From contig CAZWCX010000003.1 in the NCBI GenBank assembly GCA_964632945.1, forward strand, positions 1 through 64,000: a DNA stretch of 64,000 bases, written 5' to 3'. The notes beneath the pieces are model-generated. The model did no database searches. It was not told the origin of the DNA and worked only from the letters and a program-made list of their open reading frames with translations. Position 1 is the first letter of the stretch. Each line of letters starts with the position of its first letter. Of this stretch, positions 25,738 to 34,148 are shown piece after piece. Position numbers and translations under genes: made by a program. Source of the DNA: CAZWCX01 sp964632945. GTDB lineage: Bacteria > Planctomycetota > MHYJ01 > WSZJ01 > CAZWCX01.

Positions 25738-27183
25738 CTACTTTTCCCGGGCCTTCACGGCCAGCAGGACGGAATCGCCCGCCGAAACCCCTTCCAGGAT
25801 CTCGACGAATTCGTCGTTGCTCCGACCGATCCGCACGGGACGCTCCGCGGGCGGTTGCGTGGGGCGCAAGCAGTGAAACGCGCCGTCGCGTTCGTGCAGC
25901 GCCACCCGGGGCAGGACCAGGACGTCCTGCACCTCCTCGACGAGGATGGCGACCTTGCACTTCATCCCGGGCTTGATTCGGGGCTCGTGCGGAGACACGG
26001 TCGATTCGACTTCGAAACTGTTGTCCTGCGGGTACCACTGCCGCTGCGGGCTGGCCATCTGCGCAATGCGGTCGATCGCGCCGGCAAAGGCCATTCCCGG
26101 CAGCGCCGCCGCTTCGATCGCAGTCGCCTGGCCGAGTTTGACCTTGCCGATGTCCCGTTCATTGATCTGCATGGCGATCTTGAACACCGACAGGTCGGGA
26201 ATCGTCATCAGGGTGCGCCGGGGGTAGACCTTCGCGCCTTCCTTGAGCACCAGGTCGTCGCTGCGCGAGTGCCAGGGGTTGTCGTTCGGATTGCCGTAGA
26301 CGACGAACCCCGCCACGGGCGCATGCAGGCGCAGGCGCTCGAGATCGCGCCTCAGGGTGGCCAGTTCCGCCTCCTTGCGTTGCAGGTCGAGGCGGATTCC
26401 CAGACGGGCCGATTCCTTTTGCGCGACCTTGGCTTCGCAGGACTGTCTGCGGGTCTCCAGCAGCAGTTGCTTCTCCGCAACGGCGGCCTGGCGTCGCCGC
26501 AGCCCCTGCGGTTGGTCGAACTCCACCCATTGCTTCAGGGCGAGCGCCGCGATTTCCCGGTCGGCGGCGGCGTCGCGCGCCTCCTGCTGCGCCTTGCGCA
26601 GCTCGAATTCCGAGGCGATCCCCTTGGCCGCCATCTTGGCGGTTTCCGCCTCGATTCGCGCCTTTTCGACCGCGAGCGACTCCGCGCGGCTGAGCGCGAC
26701 TTCGGCCTCCTTGCGCAGGCGCGGGCCCTCGATCCCGTCGTACTTGGCCAGGTCTTCGTGCGCCGTCCGGATCAGCGAGGTGGCGTCGTCGATCTGAAAC
26801 GTCCGCTCCAGCGCGGCGATCTTGAGGTCCTCGTCGGCCGTGGCCAGGTCCTTGCGTCGGATCTCCACCGTGTTTTCCCGCTGCTCGATCTCCAGCCGGA
26901 GCTTGGACTCGTCGAATTCGATCAGCAGGTCTCCGGATTGGACGTGCGTGCCTTCGGGAACCACGCGGCGGACGATCAGGTCTTCCTGGTACGCCTCCAG
27001 GTTGACGCGGATCTCGACATTTCGGGCGGCCTTGAATTCCCCCTCTTCGCGGAGCACGATGCGGAACGAGCCCTTCGTGGCCGCGGCGAGGATCGGGGCC
27101 TCCGCGGTGGGGGAGCGAAGGGCGAAAAGACTGCCGGCCCCCGCGAGGCCGAGCAGTCCGAAGGCCACCAGCAATCTCCGCAC
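25738..27183 (-). CDS. periplasmic adaptor (membrane fusion protein) of the ABC exporter
   Basis: The 481-residue protein starts at GTG 27183, placed 7 bases after GGAG. An N-terminal helix (RRLLVAFGLLGLAGAGSLFA) leads into a first lipoyl half (VVPEGTHVQSGDLLIEFD). A long alpha-helical hairpin of about 200 residues follows, rich in Glu/Arg/Ala (heptads such as RLRKEAEVALSRAESLAVEK). Then come the second lipoyl half (RLRLHAPVAGFVVYG), a beta-barrel and a membrane-proximal domain. The long hairpin fits RND/MacA-family adaptors that reach towards an outer-membrane channel. It is first in the operon with ATPase and permease, behind the promoter at 27232. Confidence 0.88.
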   Translation of the reverse strand: MRRLLVAFGLLGLAGAGSLFALRSPTAEAPILAAATKGSFRIVLREEGEFKAARNVEIRVNLEAYQEDLIVRRVVPEGTHVQSGDLLIEFDESKLRLEIEQRENTVEIRRKDLATADEDLKIAALERTFQIDDATSLIRTAHEDLAKYDGIEGPRLRKEAEVALSRAESLAVEKARIEAETAKMAAKGIASEFELRKAQQEARDAAADREIAALALKQWVEFDQPQGLRRRQAAVAEKQLLLETRRQSCEAKVAQKESARLGIRLDLQRKEAELATLRRDLERLRLHAPVAGFVVYGNPNDNPWHSRSDDLVLKEGAKVYPRRTLMTIPDLSVFKIAMQINERDIGKVKLGQATAIEAAALPGMAFAGAIDRIAQMASPQRQWYPQDNSFEVESTVSPHEPRIKPGMKCKVAILVEEVQDVLVLPRVALHERDGAFHCLRPTQPPAERPVRIGRSNDEFVEILEGVSAGDSVLLAVKAREK

Positions 27184-27231
27184 GTGCGTTCTCCGGGTTT
27201 CCGGGACGTCATTCGACTGTGCCCGCAGAGG

Positions 27232-27260
27232 ATTGTAGGCGCGCGCCGTCCCGGGCACAA
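27232..27260 (-). promoter_or_regulatory. promoter of the ABC exporter operon
   Basis: The minus strand reads TTGTGC, 17 bp, TACAAT, with a leader of about 45 bases before GTG 27183. Confidence 0.7.
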
Positions 27261-27374
27261 GGTCCGCCGCGTCCGGACCCGGGGGCGTCGGCAGGGCGAG
27301 GGGAAACGCCGGATACGGTTCCCTGCGCGCCGGGAGAGCCTGCGGGAACAGCGCCGCACGCGGCGCGAGGGGGG

Positions 27375-28019
27375 TCAGCGATCGACCCGCAGATCCTCGT
27401 CCCACGGGACCCGGAACCAGGGACTGCGGAGGTCGCGGAGGAGGAATTCGCACACCTCCCGCGCGTCCTCGTCGGCCGTGCCCTGCCAGAATTCGTATCC
27501 CAGGAAGTAGTGCCGACCGAACTCGTCCCAGGACTCGTAGGTCGACTGAATCCGCCGGGACGCGGCGAGGATCCGCCGCCAGGCGTCCTCCGGCTCCAGA
27601 AACTCCGCGATCCGGCCCCAGCCGATCAGGCTCGCGAGCCGGCCGAAGTCCCAGGCCATCAGGCTGCTGGAGCCGATCTCTTTGCGGTGGGTCAGGACGA
27701 ATCCCATCTTCCGCGAGATCTCCGGATCCTCGGGGTCGCGTACGGTCTCCACCGGATCCGTCCCGGCGGGGAGCGATTCGAGGGTCTCCAGGAGGTCCTT
27801 GTACTCCGCCCGATCACCTTCGCGGCGCAGCCACTCCATGACGCCGAGCAGATCCTGACGGGAGGCGATGCCCCAGCCCTCCTCGAGCAGGGCGTGGGCG
27901 CGCGCGCCGCCTTCGGGTCCCGGCGGCCAGCCGCCGAGCCATTCGAACGAGCCGTCGTGGATGTGGGTCAGGACGGCCGAGGCGCCGAGGGCCCATCGTT
28001 GCGCGCGGGAAAGCGACAT
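27375..28019 (-). CDS. DUF1266 domain protein
   Basis: The protein has 214 residues from ATG 28019; a GTG at 28070 could add 17. The pattern fits DUF1266: an early helix SRAQRWALGASAVLT, then EEGWGIASRQDLLGVMEWLR, MAWDFGRLASLIGWG, and the terminal SWDEFGRHYFLGYEFWQG. Members are small cytoplasmic proteins of unknown function, often found near secretion or toxin loci. Here it stands between accA and the exporter operon, 86 bases after accA, and may be transcribed with accA. Confidence 0.7.
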   Translation of the reverse strand: MSLSRAQRWALGASAVLTHIHDGSFEWLGGWPPGPEGGARAHALLEEGWGIASRQDLLGVMEWLRREGDRAEYKDLLETLESLPAGTDPVETVRDPEDPEISRKMGFVLTHRKEIGSSSLMAWDFGRLASLIGWGRIAEFLEPEDAWRRILAASRRIQSTYESWDEFGRHYFLGYEFWQGTADEDAREVCEFLLRDLRSPWFRVPWDEDLRVDR

Positions 28020-28105
28020 GCGAGGCCGGCCGGATAGGGAATCTGCGCTGGGGCGGCGGTGGTTGCGCACCGGGAGGACGCGTCCGGTGCGGGGAGCGCG
28101 TCCGG

Positions 28106-29260
28106 CTAAACCGCTTCGTCGACGCCCTCGGCGTTGACGGTCGCCGGGTCGGCGTCCTCCGATTCCTCGGCGTCGGCCTCCGCGGTCTGGGCGGCAGCCG
28201 CAGGGGCGCCGGGCTTGGCATCTGCGGTCGCCGGCGCCGGCGCGTCGGCCTTTACGGGTTGAGGCGGATGCAGCTTTTGGAAGTAGAGGTTGGCTTCCTC
28301 GCCCTCGACGAATCGGCCGATCTTCCGGTACTTCTCGTAGCGCAGGTCGAGCAGGCGATCCATCGGGATGCCGCGCACCTCGTCGAGGGCCTGGAGAATC
28401 TTGGCCTTCAGGATGGCCGCCATTCCCGGGTGGTCCCGGTGCGCCCCGCCGATCGGCTCCGGGACGATGTCGTCGACGATGCCGAGCCCCATGAGATCAC
28501 GGGGCGCCAGCTTGAGCACTTGCGCCGCCTGGGGGGCCTTGGTGCCGTCCTTCCACAGAATCGCCGCGCACCCTTCCGGGGAGATGACCGAGTAGTAGGC
28601 GTTTTCGAGGATGAAGAAGCGGTCCCCCACGCCGATGCCGAGGGCGCCGCCGCTGCCGCCTTCCCCGATGCAGATGCAGATGATGGGCGTGCGCAGCCGG
28701 GCCATTTCCATCAGGTTGACCGCGATCGCGCTGGCCTGGCCGCGTTCCTCGGCGCCGATGCCGGGGTAGGCGCCGGGGGTGTTGATGAGGGTGATGATCG
28801 GCAGGTGGAACTTCTCCGCCAGCTTCATCAGGCGGAGGGCCTTCCGATACCCCTCGGGGTGCGGGCTGCCGAAGTTGCAGCGCACGCGTTCCGCGGTCGT
28901 CTTGCCGCGGCGATGGCCGACGAGCATGACCTTTACATTGCCGATGCGCGCGAAGCCGGCATTGATCGCGGGATCGTCTCCGAACGCGCGGTCTCCGTGC
29001 AGTTCGACGAACTCGTCGAACATGTGGAGGATGTAGTCCATCATGACGGGCCGGCGCGGATCGCGGGCCAATTGGACACGCTGCCAGGGCGTCAGGTTGG
29101 CGTAGATCTCGCGCTGAATCTGCCCGACGCGCTCGCGGAAGGCCTGCATTTCCTTGGAGAAGTCGATGCCGGACTGCTTGCTCTTTTCCTCGATCGCCCG
29201 GATTTCCTTCTCCAGCTCCAGGATCGGAGCCTCGAAGTCGTATGCGGTGTCGTCGCTCAC
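28106..29260 (-). CDS. accA: acetyl-CoA carboxylase carboxyltransferase subunit alpha
   Basis: The protein has 384 residues from GTG 29260 (VSDDTAYDFEAPILELEK), a start fixed by the standard AccA N-terminus; the ribosome-binding site is poor. It carries ELHGDRAFGDDPAINAGFAR, RRGKTTAERVRCNFGSPHPE, the oxyanion loop INTPGAYPGIGAEERGQA, EGGSGGALGIG and SVISPEGCAAILW. AccA pairs with AccD to carboxylate acetyl-CoA from carboxybiotin, the first step of fatty-acid synthesis. The last 60 residues form an Ala/Glu/Asp-rich tail beyond the usual 320-residue family length. No accD is present in the window. Confidence 0.97.
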   Translation of the reverse strand: MSDDTAYDFEAPILELEKEIRAIEEKSKQSGIDFSKEMQAFRERVGQIQREIYANLTPWQRVQLARDPRRPVMMDYILHMFDEFVELHGDRAFGDDPAINAGFARIGNVKVMLVGHRRGKTTAERVRCNFGSPHPEGYRKALRLMKLAEKFHLPIITLINTPGAYPGIGAEERGQASAIAVNLMEMARLRTPIICICIGEGGSGGALGIGVGDRFFILENAYYSVISPEGCAAILWKDGTKAPQAAQVLKLAPRDLMGLGIVDDIVPEPIGGAHRDHPGMAAILKAKILQALDEVRGIPMDRLLDLRYEKYRKIGRFVEGEEANLYFQKLHPPQPVKADAPAPATADAKPGAPAAAAQTAEADAEESEDADPATVNAEGVDEAV

Positions 29261-29373
29261 GGACTCATCCGCCTCCGTCGAAAGCTGGGGGGCGTGCAGT
29301 CTGCTTCCGGCCCGTGCACGACCCGCGACCGGGGTCCGCGCACCCTCCCAGGATCCCTCGGGTGGAAAAAGCC

Positions 29374-29402
29374 ACTCTACCCGCGGCGGCAAGGGTTTGC
29401 AA
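29374..29402 (-). promoter_or_regulatory. promoter of accA
   Basis: The minus strand reads TTGCAA, 17 bp, TAGAGT, about 110 bases before GTG 29260. It is divergent from the purL promoter, with 9 bp between the two -35 boxes. Confidence 0.7.
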
Positions 29403-29411
29403 CCGAAATGA

Positions 29412-29441
29412 TTGACCCCTGCTTCCGACCGGTGCTACGAT
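29412..29441 (+). promoter_or_regulatory. promoter of purL
   Basis: TTGACC, 18 bp, TACGAT, with a leader of about 90 bases to ATG 29538. Confidence 0.7.
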
Positions 29442-29537
29442 CCTCCCGCCGACGCGGGTCCGGACCCGAAAAATGGCCGAAAGCGCGCCGGTTTCCCGCC
29501 TGCCACGGTCGCCACCATTTCATAGGGGGACATTCCG

Positions 29538-32462
29538 ATGGTCTGGGGCGTCGAAGTATCCCTCCGGCCCGAAATCCATGATCCGCTCGCGGTCACGCTG
29601 GTGGAGGCGGCCCGGGAGTTGTCGTTTCCGCCCCCGCCGCCGGTGACGGTGTCGACGCTGTTCCTGATCCATGCGGACCTGGAGCGCGCGGCGGTGGAGC
29701 GCGCGGCGCGGGAACTGCTTTGCGATCCGGTCACGGAGACGTTTCGGGTGTTGCAGGAGCGGATCGAGGCGGAACCGGGTGCGGTGACCGCGACCGTGTT
29801 GCGCCGACCCGGCGTGATGGACCCCGCGGAGGCGAGCACCCAACGGGCGCTGGCGACCCTGGGAGTCGACGTGAAGGGGGTGCGCACGGCCAAGCGCCTG
29901 GTCTTCCGGGGCCAGTATCCGCAGGCGGAGCTCGATCGCCTGGTGCGGAAGACGGTGGCCAACGAAGTGGTCGACGAGGTGCATTTCGGCACGTACGAGC
30001 TGCGGAAGCTGGCGCCCGGCGCGCCGTACACGTTCGTGCTGCACCATGTGGCGCTGCTGGGCGTGCCGGATGAGCGGCTCGCGGAAATCGGCCGGCCGCT
30101 GTCGCTCAACGCCGAGGAAATGCGCGCCATCCGCGACCACTTCGCGACGGTCGGCCGCGAGCCGACGGAGGCGGAGATCGAGACCATCGCGCAGACCTGG
30201 TCGGAGCACTGCAAGCATAAGACGCTGACCGGCACGATCGACTACAAGGGCGTGCGGATCGAGAACCTGCTCAAGACGACGATCTTCCGCGCCACGCAGG
30301 AGCTGAAGAAGCCCTGGTGCCTGTCGGTGTTCGAGGACAATGCGGGGGTGATCGAGTTCGACGACGATTGGGCGGTCTGCTTCAAGGTGGAAACGCACAA
30401 TCACCCGTCGGCGATCGAGCCGTACGGGGGCGCCGGCACGGGCGTGGGCGGCGTGATCCGGGACATCCTCGGCTGCGGCCTCGGCGCGCGGCCGATCCTC
30501 AATACGGACGTTTTCTGCGTCGGGCTGCCGGACGTGGCGCCCGATCGCGTCCCGGTGGGCGCGCTGCACCCCCGGCGGGTGTTGCGCGGCGTCGTGGCGG
30601 GAGTGCGGGATTACGGCAACCGGATGGGCATCCCGACCGCGAGCGGGGCAGTCTACTTCGACGAGCGCTACATGGGCAATCCGCTCGTGTACTGCGGGAC
30701 CGTGGGGATCCTGCCGATCGACAAGGTGCGCAAGGCGGCGCGCCCCGGCGACGTCATCGTGGTGGTCGGCGGCCGGACCGGGCGGGACGGGATCCATGGG
30801 GCCACGTTTTCGTCCGCCGAACTGACCACCGAGTCCGAACGCCTTTCGGGCGGGGCCGTGCAGATCGGCAACGCCATCGAGGAAAAGAAGGTCCTCGACA
30901 CGCTGCTGACCGCGCGCGACCGGGGCCTCTACACCGCCATCACCGATTGCGGAGCGGGAGGCCTCTCCTCGGCGATCGGGGAGATGGGTCGGAAGCTGGG
31001 GGCGGTCGTCGACCTGGAGAAGGTGCCGCTCAAGTACGAGGGGCTTTCTCCGACCGAAATCTGGATCTCCGAGGCGCAGGAGCGCATGGTGATCGCCGTG
31101 CCGCCCGACCAACTCAACCAGGCGCTCTGGGTGTTCGGCGTGGAGGGCGTGGAGGCGACACCGATCGGCCGCTTCACCCAGGACCAGCGGTTGGTCCTGC
31201 GCTACCACGGCCACGGAGTCGCCGACCTCGACATGAAATTCCTTCACGACGGGCTGCCGGACACGCCCCGGCCGGCGACCTGGTCCGCGCGCCCGCAGGC
31301 GGAACCGGCGATTCAGCCGCAGGCGGACTACGGCCCCATGCTCGAGCGGTTGCTGGCGCATCCGACCACGGCGAGCAAGGAGTGGATCATCCGCCAGTAC
31401 GACCACGAGGTGCAGGGCGGCAGCGCGCTCAAACCGCTGGTCGGCGCGCGTTCGGACGGCCCCGGCGATGCGACGGTCGTGCGGCCGATCCTCGGCTCCT
31501 CGCGCGGGATCGCGATCGCCTGCGGCGCCAATCCGCGCTACGGCGACCTCGACCCTTACGCGATGGCGGCTTCCGCCATCGACGAGGCGGTGCGCAACGT
31601 GATCGCGGTGGGCGGAAGCCTGGACCGCATCGCTCTGCTCGACAACTTCTCCTGGGGAAACCCGAACGATCCGGAGGTGCTGGGGGCGCTCGTGCGCGCC
31701 GCGCAGGCGTGTTACGACGTCTCCAAGGGATACGGGATCCCGTTCATTTCGGGGAAAGACAGCCTGAACAACGAGTTCGTGCTCGAGCGCGGGGCCGACG
31801 GTCGCCCGACACGCGTCCTGCGCATCCCGCATACCCTCCTCATTTCGGCGATCGGCATCATCCCGGACGTGCACAAGGTCGTCTCGATGGACCTCAAGGC
31901 CCCCGGAAACCCCGTGTATCTGGTCGGTTCGACCACCGCAGCCCTGGGCGGGTCGCAGTACTACCACCTTCACGGAGCCCTCGGCAACCAGGTCCCGGAT
32001 CTCGACCTGGCGACCGGAAAGGAGATCCATACCGCGATGGCGCATGCGACCGCCCGCGGCCTCGTGCGCTCTTGTCACGACCTGTCCGAAGGAGGCCTGG
32101 CGGTGGCCGCGGCGGAGATGGCCTTCGCGGGCGACATCGGTCTGGAACTCGAACTGAAGGCGGTCCCGAGCGCGACCGACGCGCGCCGCGACGACGTCCT
32201 CCTCTTCTCCGAATCGAACGCGCGCTTCCTGGTCGAGGTGGACCGGAAGCACCAGGAGAAGTTCGAGGAACTGATGTGGACGTCGCTCTCCGCGGGCCGT
32301 TCGGCGCCGGGCATCACCGATCCGACCGGGTCGACCTGGGGGCTGGCGGGATGGACCACCGCCGAGAAGCGCCTCAAGATCCACGGCCTCGGCGGTCAGG
32401 CCGTCATCGATCGTCCGCTGGACGCGCTGCTCCGCGCGTGGAAGACTCCGATCCTGGGCTAG
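29538..32462 (+). CDS. purL: phosphoribosylformylglycinamidine synthase, PurL with fused PurS-like N-terminus
   Basis: The 974-residue protein is longer than small PurL (about 740) and shorter than the 1300-residue single-chain enzyme. Residues 1-165 form a PurS-like region (MVWGVEVSLRP, LGVDVKGVRTAKRLVFRG). The synthetase core follows: TIAQTWSEHCKHKT, NHPSAIEPYGGAGTGVGGVI, FVSGKDSL-type FISGKDSLNNEF, and SCHDLSEGGLAVAAAEM. It converts FGAR to FGAM with ATP and ammonia, step four of purine synthesis. The glutaminase partner PurQ is encoded 1.7 kb downstream at 34149, separated by an opposite-strand lipoprotein and PilZ gene. The combination PurSL + PurQ is known from several bacterial lineages. 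Confidence 0.95.
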   Translation: MVWGVEVSLRPEIHDPLAVTLVEAARELSFPPPPPVTVSTLFLIHADLERAAVERAARELLCDPVTETFRVLQERIEAEPGAVTATVLRRPGVMDPAEASTQRALATLGVDVKGVRTAKRLVFRGQYPQAELDRLVRKTVANEVVDEVHFGTYELRKLAPGAPYTFVLHHVALLGVPDERLAEIGRPLSLNAEEMRAIRDHFATVGREPTEAEIETIAQTWSEHCKHKTLTGTIDYKGVRIENLLKTTIFRATQELKKPWCLSVFEDNAGVIEFDDDWAVCFKVETHNHPSAIEPYGGAGTGVGGVIRDILGCGLGARPILNTDVFCVGLPDVAPDRVPVGALHPRRVLRGVVAGVRDYGNRMGIPTASGAVYFDERYMGNPLVYCGTVGILPIDKVRKAARPGDVIVVVGGRTGRDGIHGATFSSAELTTESERLSGGAVQIGNAIEEKKVLDTLLTARDRGLYTAITDCGAGGLSSAIGEMGRKLGAVVDLEKVPLKYEGLSPTEIWISEAQERMVIAVPPDQLNQALWVFGVEGVEATPIGRFTQDQRLVLRYHGHGVADLDMKFLHDGLPDTPRPATWSARPQAEPAIQPQADYGPMLERLLAHPTTASKEWIIRQYDHEVQGGSALKPLVGARSDGPGDATVVRPILGSSRGIAIACGANPRYGDLDPYAMAASAIDEAVRNVIAVGGSLDRIALLDNFSWGNPNDPEVLGALVRAAQACYDVSKGYGIPFISGKDSLNNEFVLERGADGRPTRVLRIPHTLLISAIGIIPDVHKVVSMDLKAPGNPVYLVGSTTAALGGSQYYHLHGALGNQVPDLDLATGKEIHTAMAHATARGLVRSCHDLSEGGLAVAAAEMAFAGDIGLELELKAVPSATDARRDDVLLFSESNARFLVEVDRKHQEKFEELMWTSLSAGRSAPGITDPTGSTWGLAGWTTAEKRLKIHGLGGQAVIDRPLDALLRAWKTPILG

Positions 32463-32637
32463 GGGGTCTCGTCAGTCTTGCCATCCTGGGGTCGGCCGAG
32501 GCGATTTTCGCGCCCGGCAAGGCGCGAAGAGGAGGCGACGCCCCGGCGCATCGCCGACGACGAGAACCAAGCCCGGCGCGAAAAGGGACCGGACCAACCT
32601 GGAAAATGCAGGTTGAAACCCCACGCGATCGTGCCCG

Positions 32638-33291
32638 CTACGGCTTGCAATCCGGACAGGGGACGAGATGGTGGGAGATTGCGTCCGCGCGCGTGTCGTA
32701 GCGGTCCGGGAACTGCAGCTTCTTCCCGAAGGGGCAGTCCTTGCGGTGGAACAGGTTGCTGTTCCGGTCGGTCACGTACCACTCCGCCGCTTCGGTCCGG
32801 TCGGCCCACACACCCCGATGCTCCTCCCGCGCCTCGAACTGCTGCTCCGAAATCCAGCTCGAATGCGAGTCGTTCGGCGGCGTCTCGAAGGCATAGGCGA
32901 GTCCCTTGCGGACGAGGTCCCCATTGACGAAGAGCGGGTAGTCCTTCCCCTGGGGCAGGAAGACGTAGGCATGCCAGGCATTCGCGTACCAGTTGTCGAC
33001 GTCGCCGTCGATGATGACCTGCTTGCCTTCGAGCAGGCCGCGGAGGTAGTCGGATGCCTCGGCGAACGCGGGATGATCCGGCGCCGGCGAGCGGACGCCA
33101 TGGAGGGCTACCGTGCGCCCGTCGGCAAGCTTGATGTGGTCGACATCGGCGACTTCCACGACGGTGATGGGCGTGCGGGGCTTGTCGTCGTTGAGCGGAT
33201 CGTCCGTGGGCTCCGGGCGCAGCACGCAGCCCAGGGTCAGGAGTGCGCACACGAAGGACGCGGCCAATGCGGCGAAGCGGGACCCAGCCAT
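32638..33291 (-). CDS. SNase-like lipoprotein with C-terminal Cys motif
   Basis: The 217-residue protein starts at ATG 33291. A lipoprotein signal ends in the lipobox LTLGC (about residue 22), so the protein should be membrane-tethered outside the cytoplasm. Residues 40-160 resemble a thermonuclease-type OB fold: VVEVADVDHIKLADGRTVAL, GVRSPAPDHPAFAEAS, and the final helix EEHRGVWAD. The catalytic Arg/Asp/Glu set of staphylococcal nuclease is only partly conserved; the usual GIDxPE is GVRSPAP. A tail with FHRKDCPFGKK and PCPDCKP could bind metal. It may be a non-catalytic SNase-fold protein. It is transcribed towards purL. Confidence 0.7.
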   Translation of the reverse strand: MAGSRFAALAASFVCALLTLGCVLRPEPTDDPLNDDKPRTPITVVEVADVDHIKLADGRTVALHGVRSPAPDHPAFAEASDYLRGLLEGKQVIIDGDVDNWYANAWHAYVFLPQGKDYPLFVNGDLVRKGLAYAFETPPNDSHSSWISEQQFEAREEHRGVWADRTEAAEWYVTDRNSNLFHRKDCPFGKKLQFPDRYDTRADAISHHLVPCPDCKP

Positions 33292-33326
33292 GAAACCCTC
33301 CCTCACGCAAAATCCATTGCCGCAAG

Positions 33327-33355
33327 ACAGTACCGCCCGGAGGGAGGGCTTGCAA
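33327..33355 (-). promoter_or_regulatory. promoter of the SNase-like lipoprotein gene
   Basis: The minus strand reads TTGCAA, 17 bp, TACTGT, placing transcription start about 30 bases before ATG 33291. Confidence 0.7.
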
Positions 33356-33380
33356 CGATTTGTTGGGGCGGGACGTTGCT

Positions 33381-33986
33381 CTAGCCGAGGGTGCGCAGGG
33401 CTTTGCACAACTCCTGCGCGCGTTCCTCGGAGAGGGCGAGGAAGGCGATTCCCGCGGTGCAGCCCTCCCCCGACGGCCCGGACTTGCACGTCCACGCGAC
33501 TTGTCCCCGGACGCGGACCGAGGCGCCGTGTCCGGGGAGGTCGAGTCGGAACCAATACGCGTGTCCGGGGAGGACCGGCGACTCGGACTCGATCTTCATT
33601 CCCCGCGCCGAGAGATCCAGGATGCGCGCACCGAAGGTCCCGACCGGGCGGTCGGAACCCCGTCCGCGGAGGGCGGCAGCCCGGGTGGACGCGTTGTCGA
33701 TCGGCCGCCGGCAGGCCAGGCGGCGGTCGAGCTGGATTGGGGCGTATTCCGCATCATCGATGAAGAGCATCTCGATCCCCCGAACTCGCGTTGTCCCGTC
33801 CACCCATGCACCGGCCGAATCGCGGAGAGACGGCGAGATGGAAACGCAACCGCCATGCCCGCCCGGACGGATTAACACAGGAATCTCAAGTGTAGATGCG
33901 GTAATGCCTTGCAGGTATTGACGCAACGCGTCAACCCGGGCGGGCGTTACGAATCGGAACGCTTGAGGTGTCCAGTTTCCGATCAC
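33381..33986 (-). CDS. PilZ-like domain protein
   Basis: The 201-residue frame opens at GTG 33986, with no clear ribosome-binding site, so the start is uncertain. The N-terminal 80 residues (RVDALRQYLQGITASTLEIP, IEMLFIDDAEYAPIQ) are unrecognised; in a two-domain reading they could be a YcgR-like partner. The C-terminal half fits PilZ: FGARILDLSARGMKIES supplies the (D/N)xSxxG element, followed by a six-strand barrel ending CTAGIAFLALSEERAQEL. The upstream RxxxR of c-di-GMP binders is not cleanly formed (RRPIDNAS). A GGDEF protein at 56721 could supply the ligand if it is bound. Divergent from purQ. Confidence 0.6.
   Translation of the reverse strand: MIGNWTPQAFRFVTPARVDALRQYLQGITASTLEIPVLIRPGGHGGCVSISPSLRDSAGAWVDGTTRVRGIEMLFIDDAEYAPIQLDRRLACRRPIDNASTRAAALRGRGSDRPVGTFGARILDLSARGMKIESESPVLPGHAYWFRLDLPGHGASVRVRGQVAWTCKSGPSGEGCTAGIAFLALSEERAQELCKALRTLG
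33918..33934. repeat. perfect inverted repeat in the 5' end of the PilZ-like gene
   Basis: TTGACGC-AAC-GCGTCAA, a 7-bp perfect dyad with a 3-base centre. It lies inside the first 25 codons of the PilZ-like frame, in a locally less GC-rich patch about 150 bases upstream of the purQ promoter. It could be an operator if the PilZ-like protein actually starts further downstream. Confidence 0.45.
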
Positions 33987-34077
33987 TTGGAGCCGGGAAG
34001 GTCGGGCGGGGCCGAGTCGGCCTCCCCGGGGGGAGGAGGGGCGTGGGACGTGGGCGCCCGGGGCGTGGGCCGGAGGC

Positions 34078-34106
34078 TTGACAGGCCGGGGGTGCTCTGC
34101 TACCGT
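34078..34106 (+). promoter_or_regulatory. promoter of purQ
   Basis: TTGACA, 17 bp, TACCGT, about 35 bases of leader before ATG 34149. Confidence 0.75.
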
Positions 34107-34148
34107 CGACCCGAAACCCGCGTGGACACTCGAATTCCGAGGAGCGCC

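Noticed and set aside
30317..32701. 794-codon frame overlapping purL
   Set aside because: Arg/Gly-rich out-of-frame shadow of purL.
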